In this document: positions 1 through 8,120 of the stretch, one piece after another | Layout of the letters: every line of letters begins with the position of its first letter | Numbering within the stretch: the first letter of the stretch is position 1 | Notes under the pieces: generated by a model | What the model was told of the DNA's origin: nothing | Databases searched by the model: none | The model's input: the letters and a program-made list of their open reading frames with translations, nothing else | Made by a program: the position numbers and the translations under genes | NCBI GenBank assembly: GCA_035565775.1 | Contig: DATMRW010000027.1 | Coordinates: forward strand, 298,720 to 362,719 | From: PRO6 sp035565775 | GTDB taxonomy: Bacteria > Pseudomonadota > Alphaproteobacteria > Rhizobiales > Xanthobacteraceae | DNA length: 64,000 bases | Reading direction: 5' to 3'

Positions 1-1
1 C

Positions 2-178
2 GCGTTCGCCGATGAGCGCGCAGCGGCAGAAGTGATGGAGATTGTATCGCGCAGCGCGCCGGACCCGGAGCGCGCGGCGATCTATGACAAGGGTTTTCCG
101 ATCTATCGCGATATTCAAGCGGCGCTGGCGCCGATCAATCACCGCATTCACGATCTCGTCGCCCATCAAAGCAAGTGA
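2..178 (+). CDS. FGGY-family carbohydrate kinase, C-terminal fragment
   Basis: Only the last 58 codons are present; the gene enters from the left edge and ends at TGA 176-178. The visible tail, with a Tyr-Arg-Asp-Ile segment followed by an Ala/Leu/Pro run and a short helix, resembles the last helix of FGGY kinases such as xylulokinase and glycerol kinase, which phosphorylate sugars or polyols in the cytoplasm. The neighbours support this: the stop codon lies 3 bases before the ABC ATPase start, and the operon then encodes an importer and two dehydrogenases, as in polyol catabolic operons. The exact substrate cannot be told from the tail, and the family call leans partly on context. Confidence 0.6.
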   Translation, partial: AFADERAAAEVMEIVSRSAPDPERAAIYDKGFPIYRDIQAALAPINHRIHDLVAHQSK

Positions 179-181
179 TGC

Positions 182-1249
182 ATGTCAGAAATCAGGCTTG
201 AGAAGGTTCGCAAGGTCTATGGTTCGGTCGTCGCCGTTCATGGCGTCGACCTGACGATCGGCGACGGCGAGTTCATCGTGTTTCTCGGCCCGTCGGGCTG
301 CGGGAAATCCACCACGCTGCGCATGCTCGCCGGCCTCGAGGAAATTTCTTCCGGCAAGATCTTTATCGGCGAGCGTGACGTTACCCATCTGGAGCCGAAG
401 GATCGCAACATCGCGATGGTGTTCCAGAACTATGCGCTCTATCCGCACAAGACGATCTATGAAAATCTCGCATTCGGTCTGCGGATGCGCAAAATGGACA
501 AGGCCGAGATCGACAAGCGGGTGCTGCGCGCCGCCAAGATGCTCGGGCTCGATGATTTTCTGAAGCGCAAGCCGAAGCAGCTTTCCGGCGGGCAGATGCA
601 GCGCGTCGCGCTCGGCCGCGCATTGGTGCGCGACCCGGAAGTGTTTTTGCTCGACGAGCCGCTATCCAATCTCGACGCCAAGCTGCGCGTGCGGATGCGC
701 GAAGAGATCGCCCGGCTCCATCAGGACGTCGGCACCAGCATGGTCTATGTGACGCACGATCAGGTCGAGGCGATGACGCTCGCCAACCGCATCGTCATCA
801 TGAAAGACGGCCATGTGCAGCAGGTCGGCGCGCCGCTCGAGGTCTACGACCGGCCGGCGAACCTGTTCGTCGCCGGCTTCATCGGCTCGCCCGAAATGAA
901 TCTGATTGAGGGACGCGCCGCCAACGGCACGTTCCAGAGCGGGGCATTGCGGATCGCATTGCCGCCTGCTTGCGCGCAGATCAACGAGGATGCGGTTCTC
1001 GGCATTCGCCCGGAGCACATCTCTGTTGGTGACGGACCCGGCTCGCATGGCTTCGAGGTCGGGGTCGTCGAGCAACTGGGAGCGCAAACGCTTGGGATCG
1101 GCGAGGTGAGCGGCGTTCGCCTGCGCATTTTGACCGACCGTGTGGATGGCTGGAAACACGGCGTCCGCGTTCCCGTTCAGGTGCAGTCCAGCCGCATCCA
1201 TCTCTTCTCGAAGTCGACGGGCCATCGGATCGAAACTGCCAAAAACTAA
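182..1249 (+). CDS. ABC transporter ATP-binding protein, MalK/UgpC type
   Basis: Cytoplasmic ATPase that should power the importer encoded just downstream. The 355-residue protein has every element of the family: Walker A GPSGCGKST at 36-44, Q-loop Gln82, signature LSGGQ at 134-138, Walker B LLDEP at 156-160 and the H-loop His192. The last ~120 residues have the length and character of the regulatory TOBE-like domain found in MalK, UgpC and MsmK proteins. The start ATG is 3 bases after the kinase stop codon, so translation is probably coupled. Family membership is certain. The substrate (a polyol or sugar) is inferred from the neighbouring kinase and dehydrogenases. Confidence 0.95.
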   Translation: MSEIRLEKVRKVYGSVVAVHGVDLTIGDGEFIVFLGPSGCGKSTTLRMLAGLEEISSGKIFIGERDVTHLEPKDRNIAMVFQNYALYPHKTIYENLAFGLRMRKMDKAEIDKRVLRAAKMLGLDDFLKRKPKQLSGGQMQRVALGRALVRDPEVFLLDEPLSNLDAKLRVRMREEIARLHQDVGTSMVYVTHDQVEAMTLANRIVIMKDGHVQQVGAPLEVYDRPANLFVAGFIGSPEMNLIEGRAANGTFQSGALRIALPPACAQINEDAVLGIRPEHISVGDGPGSHGFEVGVVEQLGAQTLGIGEVSGVRLRILTDRVDGWKHGVRVPVQVQSSRIHLFSKSTGHRIETAKN

Positions 1250-1289
1250 AACGAGGATTCGAAACGGAATCCACAGGAGGACGTACGCC

Positions 1290-2627
1290 ATGACCAACAA
1301 GGACACTAGCAAGACCGGAAAGTTCAAGCTTGATCGTCGCAGTCTGATCAAGGGTGCGGGATTTGTCGGCGCGGGCCTTGCTGCCGGAACGCTCGGCGCG
1401 CCGGCGGTGTGGGGGCAGGGTAAGAAGACCATCCGTTTCCTCAACACCGAAACCTCGATCGACAGCATCCGCGCGCTCAAGGTCGCCTGCGCCGAATATG
1501 AAAAGCAGTTCGGCACCCAGGTGATCGTCGATTCGGTGCCGCTCGACGATGCCTTCACCAAGGTGACGACCTCGCTGCGCGGTGGCCAGCCCTACGATAT
1601 CGCGACCTTCGCCTTTGTCGGCCATGTTCTGTTGCTGCAGGCCGAAGGCCAGCTGATGCCGCTCACGGAGCTGACCAGCAAGCACAAGTGGGGCCCGAAA
1701 ATCCTCTTCCCGATCAAGGACGAGGTGTACTGGTATCCCTACGATTACAATCTGGCGTGGATCTACTACCGCAAGGATCTCTATGAGAAGAAGGGACTGA
1801 GCGTTCCCAAGACCTATGCCGAGATGCTCAAGAACTGCCAGGAGCTGAACGGTGATGGCCGCGCCGGCGCGCTGTTCCCGATCGGCAGCAACGGTGCCAC
1901 TAACTGGCTGTCGCCGGGCTTCATGTGGGCCGAGGGCGTCAAGCTGTTCGACGACAAATGGAACGTGGCGCTCGACAGCGCCGACATGGCGCCGCGCGTC
2001 ACCCGCTATCTTGATTTCTTCGGCGAACTCTACAAGACGATGCCCTCCGGCATCAGCCAGGCAAGCTTCGGCGAAGTGCTCAGCAACTTCTCGTCCGACA
2101 AGGTGGCGCACGCCGCCTATGCCGGCCGCATCATCGAGGCGCTGGAGCGCAATGCGCCCAAGCTCGCAACCCAGTATGGCATCACGCCCTACATGGACTC
2201 GACCGGCAACGCCAAGGCGGTGAACCACGGCTATGACGGCTGGGTGGTGCTCAAGACGCCGAACTCCGACGAGTCGATGAAGTTCATGCGCTGGTTCACC
2301 GAGAACCAGTACATCAACTTCCTGCACACCGCGCCGCTGCACTTCCAGCCGCCGCGCCTCGACGTCTACGAGGACGCCCGCTGGCGCGCGCATCCGCTGA
2401 TCGAAAAGCACAAGGATGCGGTCGAGGCGATGCGCGGTTTCATCACTGACAAGTCGATCATCCTGACCTCGATCGACACCGAAGGGCCGGCGCCGGATCT
2501 GCGTCCCGGCAAGGTGTTCGAGAGCTTCGTCATTCCCGAGATGCTTCAGAACAAGGTGCTGAAGAACATGTCCTCGGCGGAATGCGTCAAGGTCGCCGCC
2601 GACAAGATGCGCAAGCTGGTCGGCTGA
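1290..2627 (+). CDS. ABC sugar/polyol substrate-binding protein, Tat-exported
   Basis: Periplasmic binding protein of the family-1 (MalE/UgpB-like) type that would deliver the substrate to the two permeases downstream. The ATG at 1290 is chosen because AGGAGG lies at 1275-1280; an open frame extends upstream to 1140 but overlaps the ATPase gene. The 445-residue product begins with a twin-arginine signal: RRSLIK at about residues 17-22, then a Gly/Ala-rich hydrophobic stretch ending near AVWGQ. Tat export suggests that folding happens before export. Many Tyr/Trp residues (for example a YWYPYDYN stretch) are typical of sugar sites. Two hairpins follow the stop codon. Confidence 0.92.
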   Translation: MTNKDTSKTGKFKLDRRSLIKGAGFVGAGLAAGTLGAPAVWGQGKKTIRFLNTETSIDSIRALKVACAEYEKQFGTQVIVDSVPLDDAFTKVTTSLRGGQPYDIATFAFVGHVLLLQAEGQLMPLTELTSKHKWGPKILFPIKDEVYWYPYDYNLAWIYYRKDLYEKKGLSVPKTYAEMLKNCQELNGDGRAGALFPIGSNGATNWLSPGFMWAEGVKLFDDKWNVALDSADMAPRVTRYLDFFGELYKTMPSGISQASFGEVLSNFSSDKVAHAAYAGRIIEALERNAPKLATQYGITPYMDSTGNAKAVNHGYDGWVVLKTPNSDESMKFMRWFTENQYINFLHTAPLHFQPPRLDVYEDARWRAHPLIEKHKDAVEAMRGFITDKSIILTSIDTEGPAPDLRPGKVFESFVIPEMLQNKVLKNMSSAECVKVAADKMRKLVG

Positions 2628-2628
2628 T

Positions 2629-2673
2629 CAGTTCCCCTGAACTGCCGCCCGGCTGGATCGTCCGGCCGGGCGG
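2629..2673 (+). other. Two consecutive hairpins between binding-protein and permease genes
   Basis: Just after the binding-protein stop codon there is a perfect 6-base stem (CAGTTC/GAACTG, loop CCCT, 2629-2644). It is followed by a perfect 9-base stem (CCGCCCGGC at 2645-2653 and GCCGGGCGG at 2665-2673, 11-base loop). There is no U-tract, so this is more likely a 3' end-stabilising or partial-termination element than a full terminator. Such elements are known after binding-protein genes (malE-type operons), where they keep the binding protein in excess over the permeases. Confidence 0.6.
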
Positions 2674-2691
2674 AGCCGCGAGAGACATCCT

Positions 2692-3552
2692 GTGGGCTCC
2701 AAGACAGCGATTTATGGTTTTCTCCTGACCGGACTGGCGGTGACGCTGGTGCTGATCGTGGCGCCGGCGCTCTATGCCGTCAGCCTCAGCTTCTATCAGA
2801 TGGAGTCGTTCATCGGCGAGCCGAAATGGGTCGGCCTCGCCAACTATGCCGCCGTTGTCCAGCAGCCCGAGTTCTGGCGGGCGCTGTGGAACGGCACGGT
2901 CTATGCGCTCGGCTCGATCGTGCTTCAGGTAATTTTCGGCATCGGCTTTGCGCTGGTGCTGAACGAAGTGTTTCCCGGCCGCAATCTCGTGCGCGGCCTG
3001 TCGATCCTGCCCTATCTGCTGCCGACCGTCGTCGTCATCCTCACCTTCAAATGGATGGTGGACGGCAGCATTGGCGTCGTCACCAAGATGGTGGAGGCGA
3101 TGGGCCTGCCGCCGATCAACTGGTTTGAAAGTCCCGGCGCGGCGATGGCGTCGACCATCCTCGTCAGCGTGTGGATGTGGACGCCGTTCGTCACCACCTG
3201 CTTTCTCGCGGCGCTGCAGACCGTGCCGCAATCGCTCTATGAGGCTGCGCGGGTCGACGGCACGACGGCCGTGCAGCGCTTCTTCCACATCACGCTGCCG
3301 ATGCTCAAGCCGATCCTGACCGTCGTTGTTCTCTTGCGCGCGATCTGGATGTTCAACAAGTTCGACGTCATCTGGCTTCTGACGCGCGGCGGGCCGGTCG
3401 GCTCGACGGAGAATCTCGCGATCCTGTCCTATCGCCATGCCTTCAACTTGTTCGACATCGGCGGCGGCGCGGCGATTGCGACCATCTCCTTCGCGATCCT
3501 GTCGGTCGCGGTGCTGATCTACTTCTGGGTCTTTCCGCTGGAGGACGACTGA
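2692..3552 (+). CDS. ABC transporter permease, MalF/UgpA type
   Basis: Inner-membrane permease of the binding-protein-dependent transport family, 286 residues with about six hydrophobic segments, the first at residues ~7-30. The cytoplasmic EAA loop that docks on the ATPase is clear: YEAARVDGTT followed about nine residues later by LPMLKP, near residues 183-207. The start is GTG at 2692; the upstream ribosome-binding site is weak. The stop overlaps the next gene's ATG in a TGATG junction, so the two permeases are translationally coupled and should form a heterodimeric channel. Substrate as for the rest of the operon. Confidence 0.93.
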   Translation: MGSKTAIYGFLLTGLAVTLVLIVAPALYAVSLSFYQMESFIGEPKWVGLANYAAVVQQPEFWRALWNGTVYALGSIVLQVIFGIGFALVLNEVFPGRNLVRGLSILPYLLPTVVVILTFKWMVDGSIGVVTKMVEAMGLPPINWFESPGAAMASTILVSVWMWTPFVTTCFLAALQTVPQSLYEAARVDGTTAVQRFFHITLPMLKPILTVVVLLRAIWMFNKFDVIWLLTRGGPVGSTENLAILSYRHAFNLFDIGGGAAIATISFAILSVAVLIYFWVFPLEDD

Positions 3553-4385
3553 TGACGCGCGCCCGGCCGCTGCCGCTTCGTCTTGGCCTGTACGCCGCCG
3601 CGGTCATCATCGCGGTTTATTCGGCGTTTCCGATCTACTGGATGGTGATCTCCAGCCTGCGCGAGCCGGCGACGCTGCTCAACACCATCTCGCTGGTTTC
3701 GGGGCCGTTCACGCTCGAGTCCTATCGCAACCTGCTTGAGCTTACCGACTATCCGACGCACTTCTTCAACAGCGTGGTCGTCGCCGTCGTCACTGTCGTG
3801 CTGACCATGGTGTTCTCGGTGATGATTGCCTATGCCGTCACCCGGCAGCGGATCCGCGGCAAGAAGCTGATCGTCGGGGCGATGCTTTATGCCTACATGT
3901 TTCCGCCGCTCTTGATCGCCATTCCGATGTTCACGATCTTTGCGCGGCTCGGCCTCAGCGACACGCTGACCGGCGTGATCGTCTCGCATCTGACGCTCAC
4001 GCTGCCGCTCGGGGTCTGGTTTCTGTGGGGCTTCTTCAAGAACATGCCGTTCGAGCTGGAGGAAGCGGCCATGGTCGACGGCTGCACGCGGCTCGGCGCG
4101 TTCCTGCGGGTGGTGCTGCCGCTGTCGTTGCCGGGCTTGATCACGGTTGCGATCTTCTCGTTCCTGCTGTCATGGACCGACTACACCTTTGCGCTGATCA
4201 TGGTCGGCAGCGATGCCAACAAGACGCTGCCGGTCGGGCTCGCGTCGATGGTCGGCTCGTTTGATCTGCGCTGGGGCGAGATCATGGCCGGCTCGACCCT
4301 GATCGCGCTGCCGCTCTTTGCGGCCTTCGCGCTGCTCACGCAGTACTTCATTCAGGGCCTCGGCGCCGGCGCAGTGAAAGGATAG
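3552..4385 (+). CDS. ABC transporter permease, MalG/UgpE type
   Basis: Second permease of the importer, 277 residues with about six membrane segments; the first spans roughly residues 10-32. The EAA motif EEAAMVDGCT with the downstream LPLSLPG is present at about residues 170-195. The gene begins inside the stop codon of the preceding permease and ends 4 bases before the dehydrogenase ATG. With the ATPase (182-1249), binding protein (1290-2627) and first permease it makes a complete high-affinity importer. Family membership is clear; substrate is inferred from the operon. Confidence 0.93.
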   Translation: MTRARPLPLRLGLYAAAVIIAVYSAFPIYWMVISSLREPATLLNTISLVSGPFTLESYRNLLELTDYPTHFFNSVVVAVVTVVLTMVFSVMIAYAVTRQRIRGKKLIVGAMLYAYMFPPLLIAIPMFTIFARLGLSDTLTGVIVSHLTLTLPLGVWFLWGFFKNMPFELEEAAMVDGCTRLGAFLRVVLPLSLPGLITVAIFSFLLSWTDYTFALIMVGSDANKTLPVGLASMVGSFDLRWGEIMAGSTLIALPLFAAFALLTQYFIQGLGAGAVKG

Positions 4386-4389
4386 CGAC

Positions 4390-5169
4390 ATGGACCTCGG
4401 TTTGGACGGCAGGGCCGCCCTCGTCACCGGCGCGGCGCGCGGCATCGGCAGGGCGGAAGCCGATGCGCTGGCGGCGGAAGGCTGCGCGATCGCGATCAAC
4501 GACATCGATCGCGAGGCGGCGGAGGCGACCGCGGAGGAATTGCGCAAGGCGGCGGGCGTCAAGGTCGCGGTCTGCATCGGCGATGTGTCCGAGGAAGCGG
4601 GCGCGGCGGCTGTGGTGCAGGCGGCCCATGCGGCGCTCGGCCAGCTCGATATTTTGATCAACAACGCCGGCGCTGGCGGAAAACATCTCGGCCGCCACGC
4701 CGAGGAGATGTCGATCGACGATTGGGATATCATTCTCCGCACCCATCTGCGCAGCACGTTTTTGTGCAGCAAGTTCGCCGTGCCCCTGATGCGCGAGCGC
4801 GGCTTTGGCCGCATCGTCAACACCTCGTCGATGAACGTGACCGGCGGCGGTCGCCCCGGCGTCACCAATTATTCGGCGGCGAAGGCCGGCGTGATCGGCT
4901 TCACGCGCACGCTTGCCAAGGAAGTCGGCGGCGCCGGCATCACCGTAAACGCGATTGCGCCGGGATATGTCGAGACGGCGCTGATCGCCGGTTTCTCGGC
5001 GGAGAAGCGGGCGATCATCGCCGGGCAGAATCCGCTCGGCCGGTTTTGCCGGCCCGATGAGGTCGGTTCACTCATTGCATTTCTGTGCTCGGTGCAGGCA
5101 TCCTTCATCAATGGCGCGCTGATCTGCATGGACGGCGGCAAGCGGGATTTTGCCTGGGGGGATCAATGA
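4390..5169 (+). CDS. Short-chain dehydrogenase/reductase (SDR)
   Basis: Classical SDR of 259 residues. It has the nucleotide-binding TGxxxGxG motif at 13-20, NNAG at 91-94, and the catalytic Tyr161/Lys165 with Ser146/Ser147 before them, followed by the usual PG segment near 190. An Asp at position 38 after the second beta strand suggests NAD rather than NADP preference; this is inference. It probably oxidises the imported polyol or its product. The stop codon overlaps the next ATG (ATGA), tying it to the GldA-like dehydrogenase. The substrate cannot be set from sequence. Confidence 0.9.
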   Translation: MDLGLDGRAALVTGAARGIGRAEADALAAEGCAIAINDIDREAAEATAEELRKAAGVKVAVCIGDVSEEAGAAAVVQAAHAALGQLDILINNAGAGGKHLGRHAEEMSIDDWDIILRTHLRSTFLCSKFAVPLMRERGFGRIVNTSSMNVTGGGRPGVTNYSAAKAGVIGFTRTLAKEVGGAGITVNAIAPGYVETALIAGFSAEKRAIIAGQNPLGRFCRPDEVGSLIAFLCSVQASFINGALICMDGGKRDFAWGDQ

Positions 5170-6245
5170 CCTTACGTGCGTTCGGTGCGCCGCACCGCTA
5201 CATTCAGGGGCCGGGCGCGCTCGCCGAGCTTGCCGCCCTTGTTCCGCTCTATGGTCGCCGCCCGCTGGTCACAATCGACGTCGCCTTGTTCGACGCGCTG
5301 AACGGCGAGGTGCAAGGCATTCTCGGCCCGCATGTCGAGAAACTGACCTTCGCGAAGTTTGCCGGCGAGTGCTCGGCCCGGCAGATCGACGAGCTGGCCG
5401 AGCTCGCCGCTTCCGCCGGCAGCGATCTCTTCATCGTCATCGGCGGCGGCAAGGCGATCGACACCACCAAGGGCGCCCGCATCAAGTGCGGCGGCAGCCT
5501 GATCGTGGTGCCGAGCGTCGCCTCCAACGATGCGCCGTCGAGCCGCCTCTCGGTGATCTACACCGATGCACATGCCCTCAGCGAGGTGCGGTTGATGACC
5601 ACCAATCCCGATGCAGTGGTCGTCGATACGGCGATCATCGCGCGGGCGCCGCGCCGGTTTTTCGTCGCCGGGATTGGCGATGCGCTGAGCAAGAAATTCG
5701 AGGTCGAGCAATGCTTCAACGCGGGCGGCCTGAATTTTTACAAGGCGCGACCGACCAATCTGGCGGTGACGATCGCCGATCAATGCTACCAGGTGCTGCG
5801 CCGCGATGCTGAAGAGGCCCTTGCGGGTGCCGATGCCAAGGTGCCGAACGAGGCGTTCGAGAACGTCGTCGAGGCGACGATCTTGCTCAGCGGTCTCGGC
5901 TTCGAAAGCGGCGGCCTTTCGATCGCCCATTCGCTGACGCGGGGCTTTTCGGCCATCCCCGCGCTGAACAACGCTTTGCACGGCGAGCAGGTCGCGTTCG
6001 GCACCCTCGTGCAGCTCTGTCTTGAGGGCCGCTCGCCGGCGTTTCTCGCGGATGTTGCGGATTTCTGCCGCAGGATCGGGCTGGCGACGAACCTGCATGG
6101 CCTCGGTTGTGACGGCGATGTGACGGAGACGATCAGGATCATCGCCCAGCGCTCCTATGACGAAGCCCCATATATCCGGCAGTTTGCCGGCGACGTGACG
6201 CCGACGTCGCTCGCGGCCGCGCTCGAGCACGCCAACCGGCTCTAG
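5166..6245 (+). CDS. Iron-containing alcohol dehydrogenase, glycerol dehydrogenase (GldA) type
   Basis: Metal-dependent NAD-linked polyol dehydrogenase of 359 residues, the usual GldA length. The frame is open upstream to 5085, but ATG 5166 is chosen because it forms an ATGA overlap with the SDR stop. GldA hallmarks are visible: GGGKAID at 93-99 for the nucleotide diphosphate, and metal ligands Asp172, His255 and His272 in spacing that matches the Bacillus enzyme. It is the last gene of the operon. With an FGGY kinase and an SDR, the set suggests degradation of glycerol-like or longer polyols. The exact substrate is open; a glycerol-1-phosphate dehydrogenase-like role is a weaker alternative. 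Confidence 0.88.
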   Translation: MTLRAFGAPHRYIQGPGALAELAALVPLYGRRPLVTIDVALFDALNGEVQGILGPHVEKLTFAKFAGECSARQIDELAELAASAGSDLFIVIGGGKAIDTTKGARIKCGGSLIVVPSVASNDAPSSRLSVIYTDAHALSEVRLMTTNPDAVVVDTAIIARAPRRFFVAGIGDALSKKFEVEQCFNAGGLNFYKARPTNLAVTIADQCYQVLRRDAEEALAGADAKVPNEAFENVVEATILLSGLGFESGGLSIAHSLTRGFSAIPALNNALHGEQVAFGTLVQLCLEGRSPAFLADVADFCRRIGLATNLHGLGCDGDVTETIRIIAQRSYDEAPYIRQFAGDVTPTSLAAALEHANRL

Positions 6246-6281
6246 GAGACAGAACGGTATCCGCGCGCCAGTTCCGCTCTA

Positions 6282-6308
6282 GGGTACGGGCGGCGGGCTG
6301 CCGTGCCC
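6282..6308 (+). terminator. Possible hairpin after polyol operon
   Basis: A stem of 8 pairs (GGGTACGG with CCGTGCCC, one G-U) sits 37 bases after the last operon stop codon. It lacks a U-tract, so it is only a weak terminator candidate. Confidence 0.3.
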
Positions 6309-6442
6309 ATGCCTGCGATCCCCATGGCATTGGCGGCCGGATCGGCTTATACGAGGTCGGTACCTTCCACGCCGGCAAACCCGCCGGGAACACCGAAAAA
6401 CCGGAAGCCAACACCGGAACACCAAGACAAGACTATCAAGAC

Positions 6443-7339
6443 ATGCTCCGAAAGGATCGCCGCGACAGCAGGACGTTCCGGGCGCTGGCACCGCTGGTCG
6501 TCGCAACGCTGCGCCAGCAACGACAGGTCTATCCGGCAGGGCGAAAGGTCCGCCGCGCGAGCGATGTGGTTGTCGCATCCTACAATATTCACAAATGCGT
6601 GGGCCGCGATGGGGTGTTCGATCCACGCCGGACGGCAGCTGTCATTCGGGAAATCGACGCTGACATCATCGCCTTGCAGGAGGTCGATCGGCGGTTCGGC
6701 AAGCGTGCGGGCGTGCTCGATCTTGCCGGCCTGCATCGCGACTGCGGCCTCGTGCCGGTTCCGATCGTCCGCACCCGAAGCAGCCATGGCTGGCACGGCA
6801 ACCTCGTCCTCGTGCGGGAGGATACGGTGGCACAGGCTCGCCGGCTGAAGCTGCCGGGCGCAGAGCCGCGCGGCGGCCTCGTGGTCGATCTGTCGTTGCC
6901 GTCGGGGCCGCTGCGCCTCATCGCCGCGCATCTCGGCTTGTTGCGTCATTCGCGAACCCAGCAGGTGGAGGCGATTCTCGCCGCTGCCGAGGTCGATGAG
7001 GGCCGGCCCGTGCTGTTGCTCGGCGACCTCAATGAGTGGCGGCTCGGCGAGCGCTCCGCGCTGCGGGCGCTGGAGCCGGCCTTCGGCCCGTTGCAGGCGA
7101 GCGTCGCGAGCTTTCCATCCAACTTCCCGATCTGGTCCCTCGACCGGATCCTTGCCAACCCGCATGACATGATCGCGCATATCGAAGTTCACTCCAGCAC
7201 ACTGGCGCGGATTGCTTCGGATCATCTGCCGGTCAAGGCAGCGGTGAATCTGAGAAAGCGCCGCCGCCAGATCGTCGCCCGCGACGCGCACCCCGTGTTG
7301 CATTCGCACCGGCACGCGGGAGACGGCGCCAAGGCCTGA
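6443..7339 (+). CDS. Endonuclease/exonuclease/phosphatase-fold protein
   Basis: 298-residue member of the EEP superfamily (Mg-dependent phosphodiesterases/phosphatases including ExoIII, DNase I and sphingomyelinase-like enzymes). Active-site blocks appear in order: SYNIHKC near residue 46, LQEVD near 79, AAHLG near 162, GDLNEW near 194, SLDRI near 232 and SDHLPV near 261. There is no signal peptide; the N-terminus and C-terminus are both Arg-rich. The subfamily is the one often seen beside phospholipase D/cardiolipin synthase-like genes, but none is here. The substrate (nucleic acid or phospholipid) is unknown. The start is the first ATG in the frame; ATG further downstream is possible. Confidence 0.82.
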   Translation: MLRKDRRDSRTFRALAPLVVATLRQQRQVYPAGRKVRRASDVVVASYNIHKCVGRDGVFDPRRTAAVIREIDADIIALQEVDRRFGKRAGVLDLAGLHRDCGLVPVPIVRTRSSHGWHGNLVLVREDTVAQARRLKLPGAEPRGGLVVDLSLPSGPLRLIAAHLGLLRHSRTQQVEAILAAAEVDEGRPVLLLGDLNEWRLGERSALRALEPAFGPLQASVASFPSNFPIWSLDRILANPHDMIAHIEVHSSTLARIASDHLPVKAAVNLRKRRRQIVARDAHPVLHSHRHAGDGAKA

Positions 7340-7509
7340 CGCTGTATCAGCTTCGGCGCCCTGAAACGCGATGGGCCTCCGGCGCGCAATCTCATCGCAC
7401 GACAACTTTGTCGCACCGGACGAAACTGGCTAGGCAAAAGCCGAAAGGTACACTACCGGCAGCGGTCCTTTTATTCATAGGGACGAATCATTTTTCCAAA
7501 AGGATTGAG

Positions 7510-7878
7510 ATGAAGATTTCGAAGCTTCTCGCTGCGGCGGCGGTTTGCTGCGCAGTGAGCTCGGGCGCCTGGGCGGCAGGTGCGATCGCGGTCGATGACG
7601 AGGAGGGCACCTCCGCACGCGACGCCGGTTACGGCATCGCGGTCGGCAAGAAGACGCGCGAAGATGCCGCCGCCGCGGCGATGGAAGCCTGCCGCGAAGA
7701 GGGCAACAAGTCGTGCCGTGTCGCGGTGCGCTTCGATGTTTGCGGTGCCTATGCTGCAAACAAGAAGGTTTACGGCGTGGGCTGGGGCGACACCGAAGCC
7801 GCCGCCAAGCGCAAGGCGATGGATGAGTGCGGCGAGACGAGCTGCAAGATCGTCATCTCCGGCTGCGATGATGATTGA
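7510..7878 (+). CDS. Small secreted DUF4189-type protein
   Basis: 122-residue exported protein. Residues 1-22 form a Sec signal peptide ending AWA. The mature part has the DUF4189 pattern: a GYGIAVG segment, an alternating Ala-rich helix (DAAAAAMEAC) repeated as AAAKRKAMDEC, and about six cysteines that probably form disulfides. ATG 7510 is chosen over the earlier in-frame start at 7408 because AAGGA lies just upstream and the signal peptide begins there. The function of the family is not established. It is transcribed alone, in the same direction as the gene before it. Confidence 0.8.
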   Translation: MKISKLLAAAAVCCAVSSGAWAAGAIAVDDEEGTSARDAGYGIAVGKKTREDAAAAAMEACREEGNKSCRVAVRFDVCGAYAANKKVYGVGWGDTEAAAKRKAMDECGETSCKIVISGCDDD

Positions 7879-7917
7879 TCGGATTTGATAGGCCGGCAGG
7901 GTTGGCCGGTTGTTGAA

Positions 7918-7989
7918 CGGGCCGGGTATGGCACGACCAGCAGGAGCGCGCACAGCGCATCCGGGCATGGGCGTCCAGCCCGGCCTTTT
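7918..7989 (+). terminator. Long imperfect hairpin ending in a T-rich stretch
   Basis: GGCCGGG near 7920 can pair with CCCGGCC at 7979-7985, which is followed by TTTTCTTT. The ~50-base apical region contains further inverted bases. It may end the DUF4189 transcript, but the long loop makes this uncertain. Confidence 0.35.
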
Positions 7990-8092
7990 CTTTGTCGCGG
8001 ACGGAAGGCCGCTGCACATGAATTTATCGATATACTTGATGATTGAAGTGCAAAAAATGTCGTTTGAACCGATCATTCGCGCTCCCTATCGT

Positions 8093-8104
8093 TTGTTGCA
8101 ACAA
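8093..8104. promoter_or_regulatory. Perfect 12-base palindrome before flavin reductase gene
   Basis: TTGTTGCAACAA is a perfect dyad that ends 6 bases before the ribosome-binding site (GGGAGG, 8111-8116) of the flavin reductase. Its place suggests an operator that blocks transcription or translation start of the monooxygenase cluster. The LysR regulator at the other end of the cluster is one candidate ligand, though LysR sites usually contain T-N11-A. Confidence 0.4.
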
Positions 8105-8120
8105 CAGACAGGGAGGCGAC

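Noticed and set aside
981..2411. 476-codon open frame on the minus strand opposite the binding-protein gene
   Set aside because: Shadow of a clearly coded Tat-exported binding protein.
5172..6230. 352-codon open frame on the minus strand opposite the GldA-type gene
   Set aside because: The plus-strand gene has all metal and nucleotide residues; the antisense frame has none.
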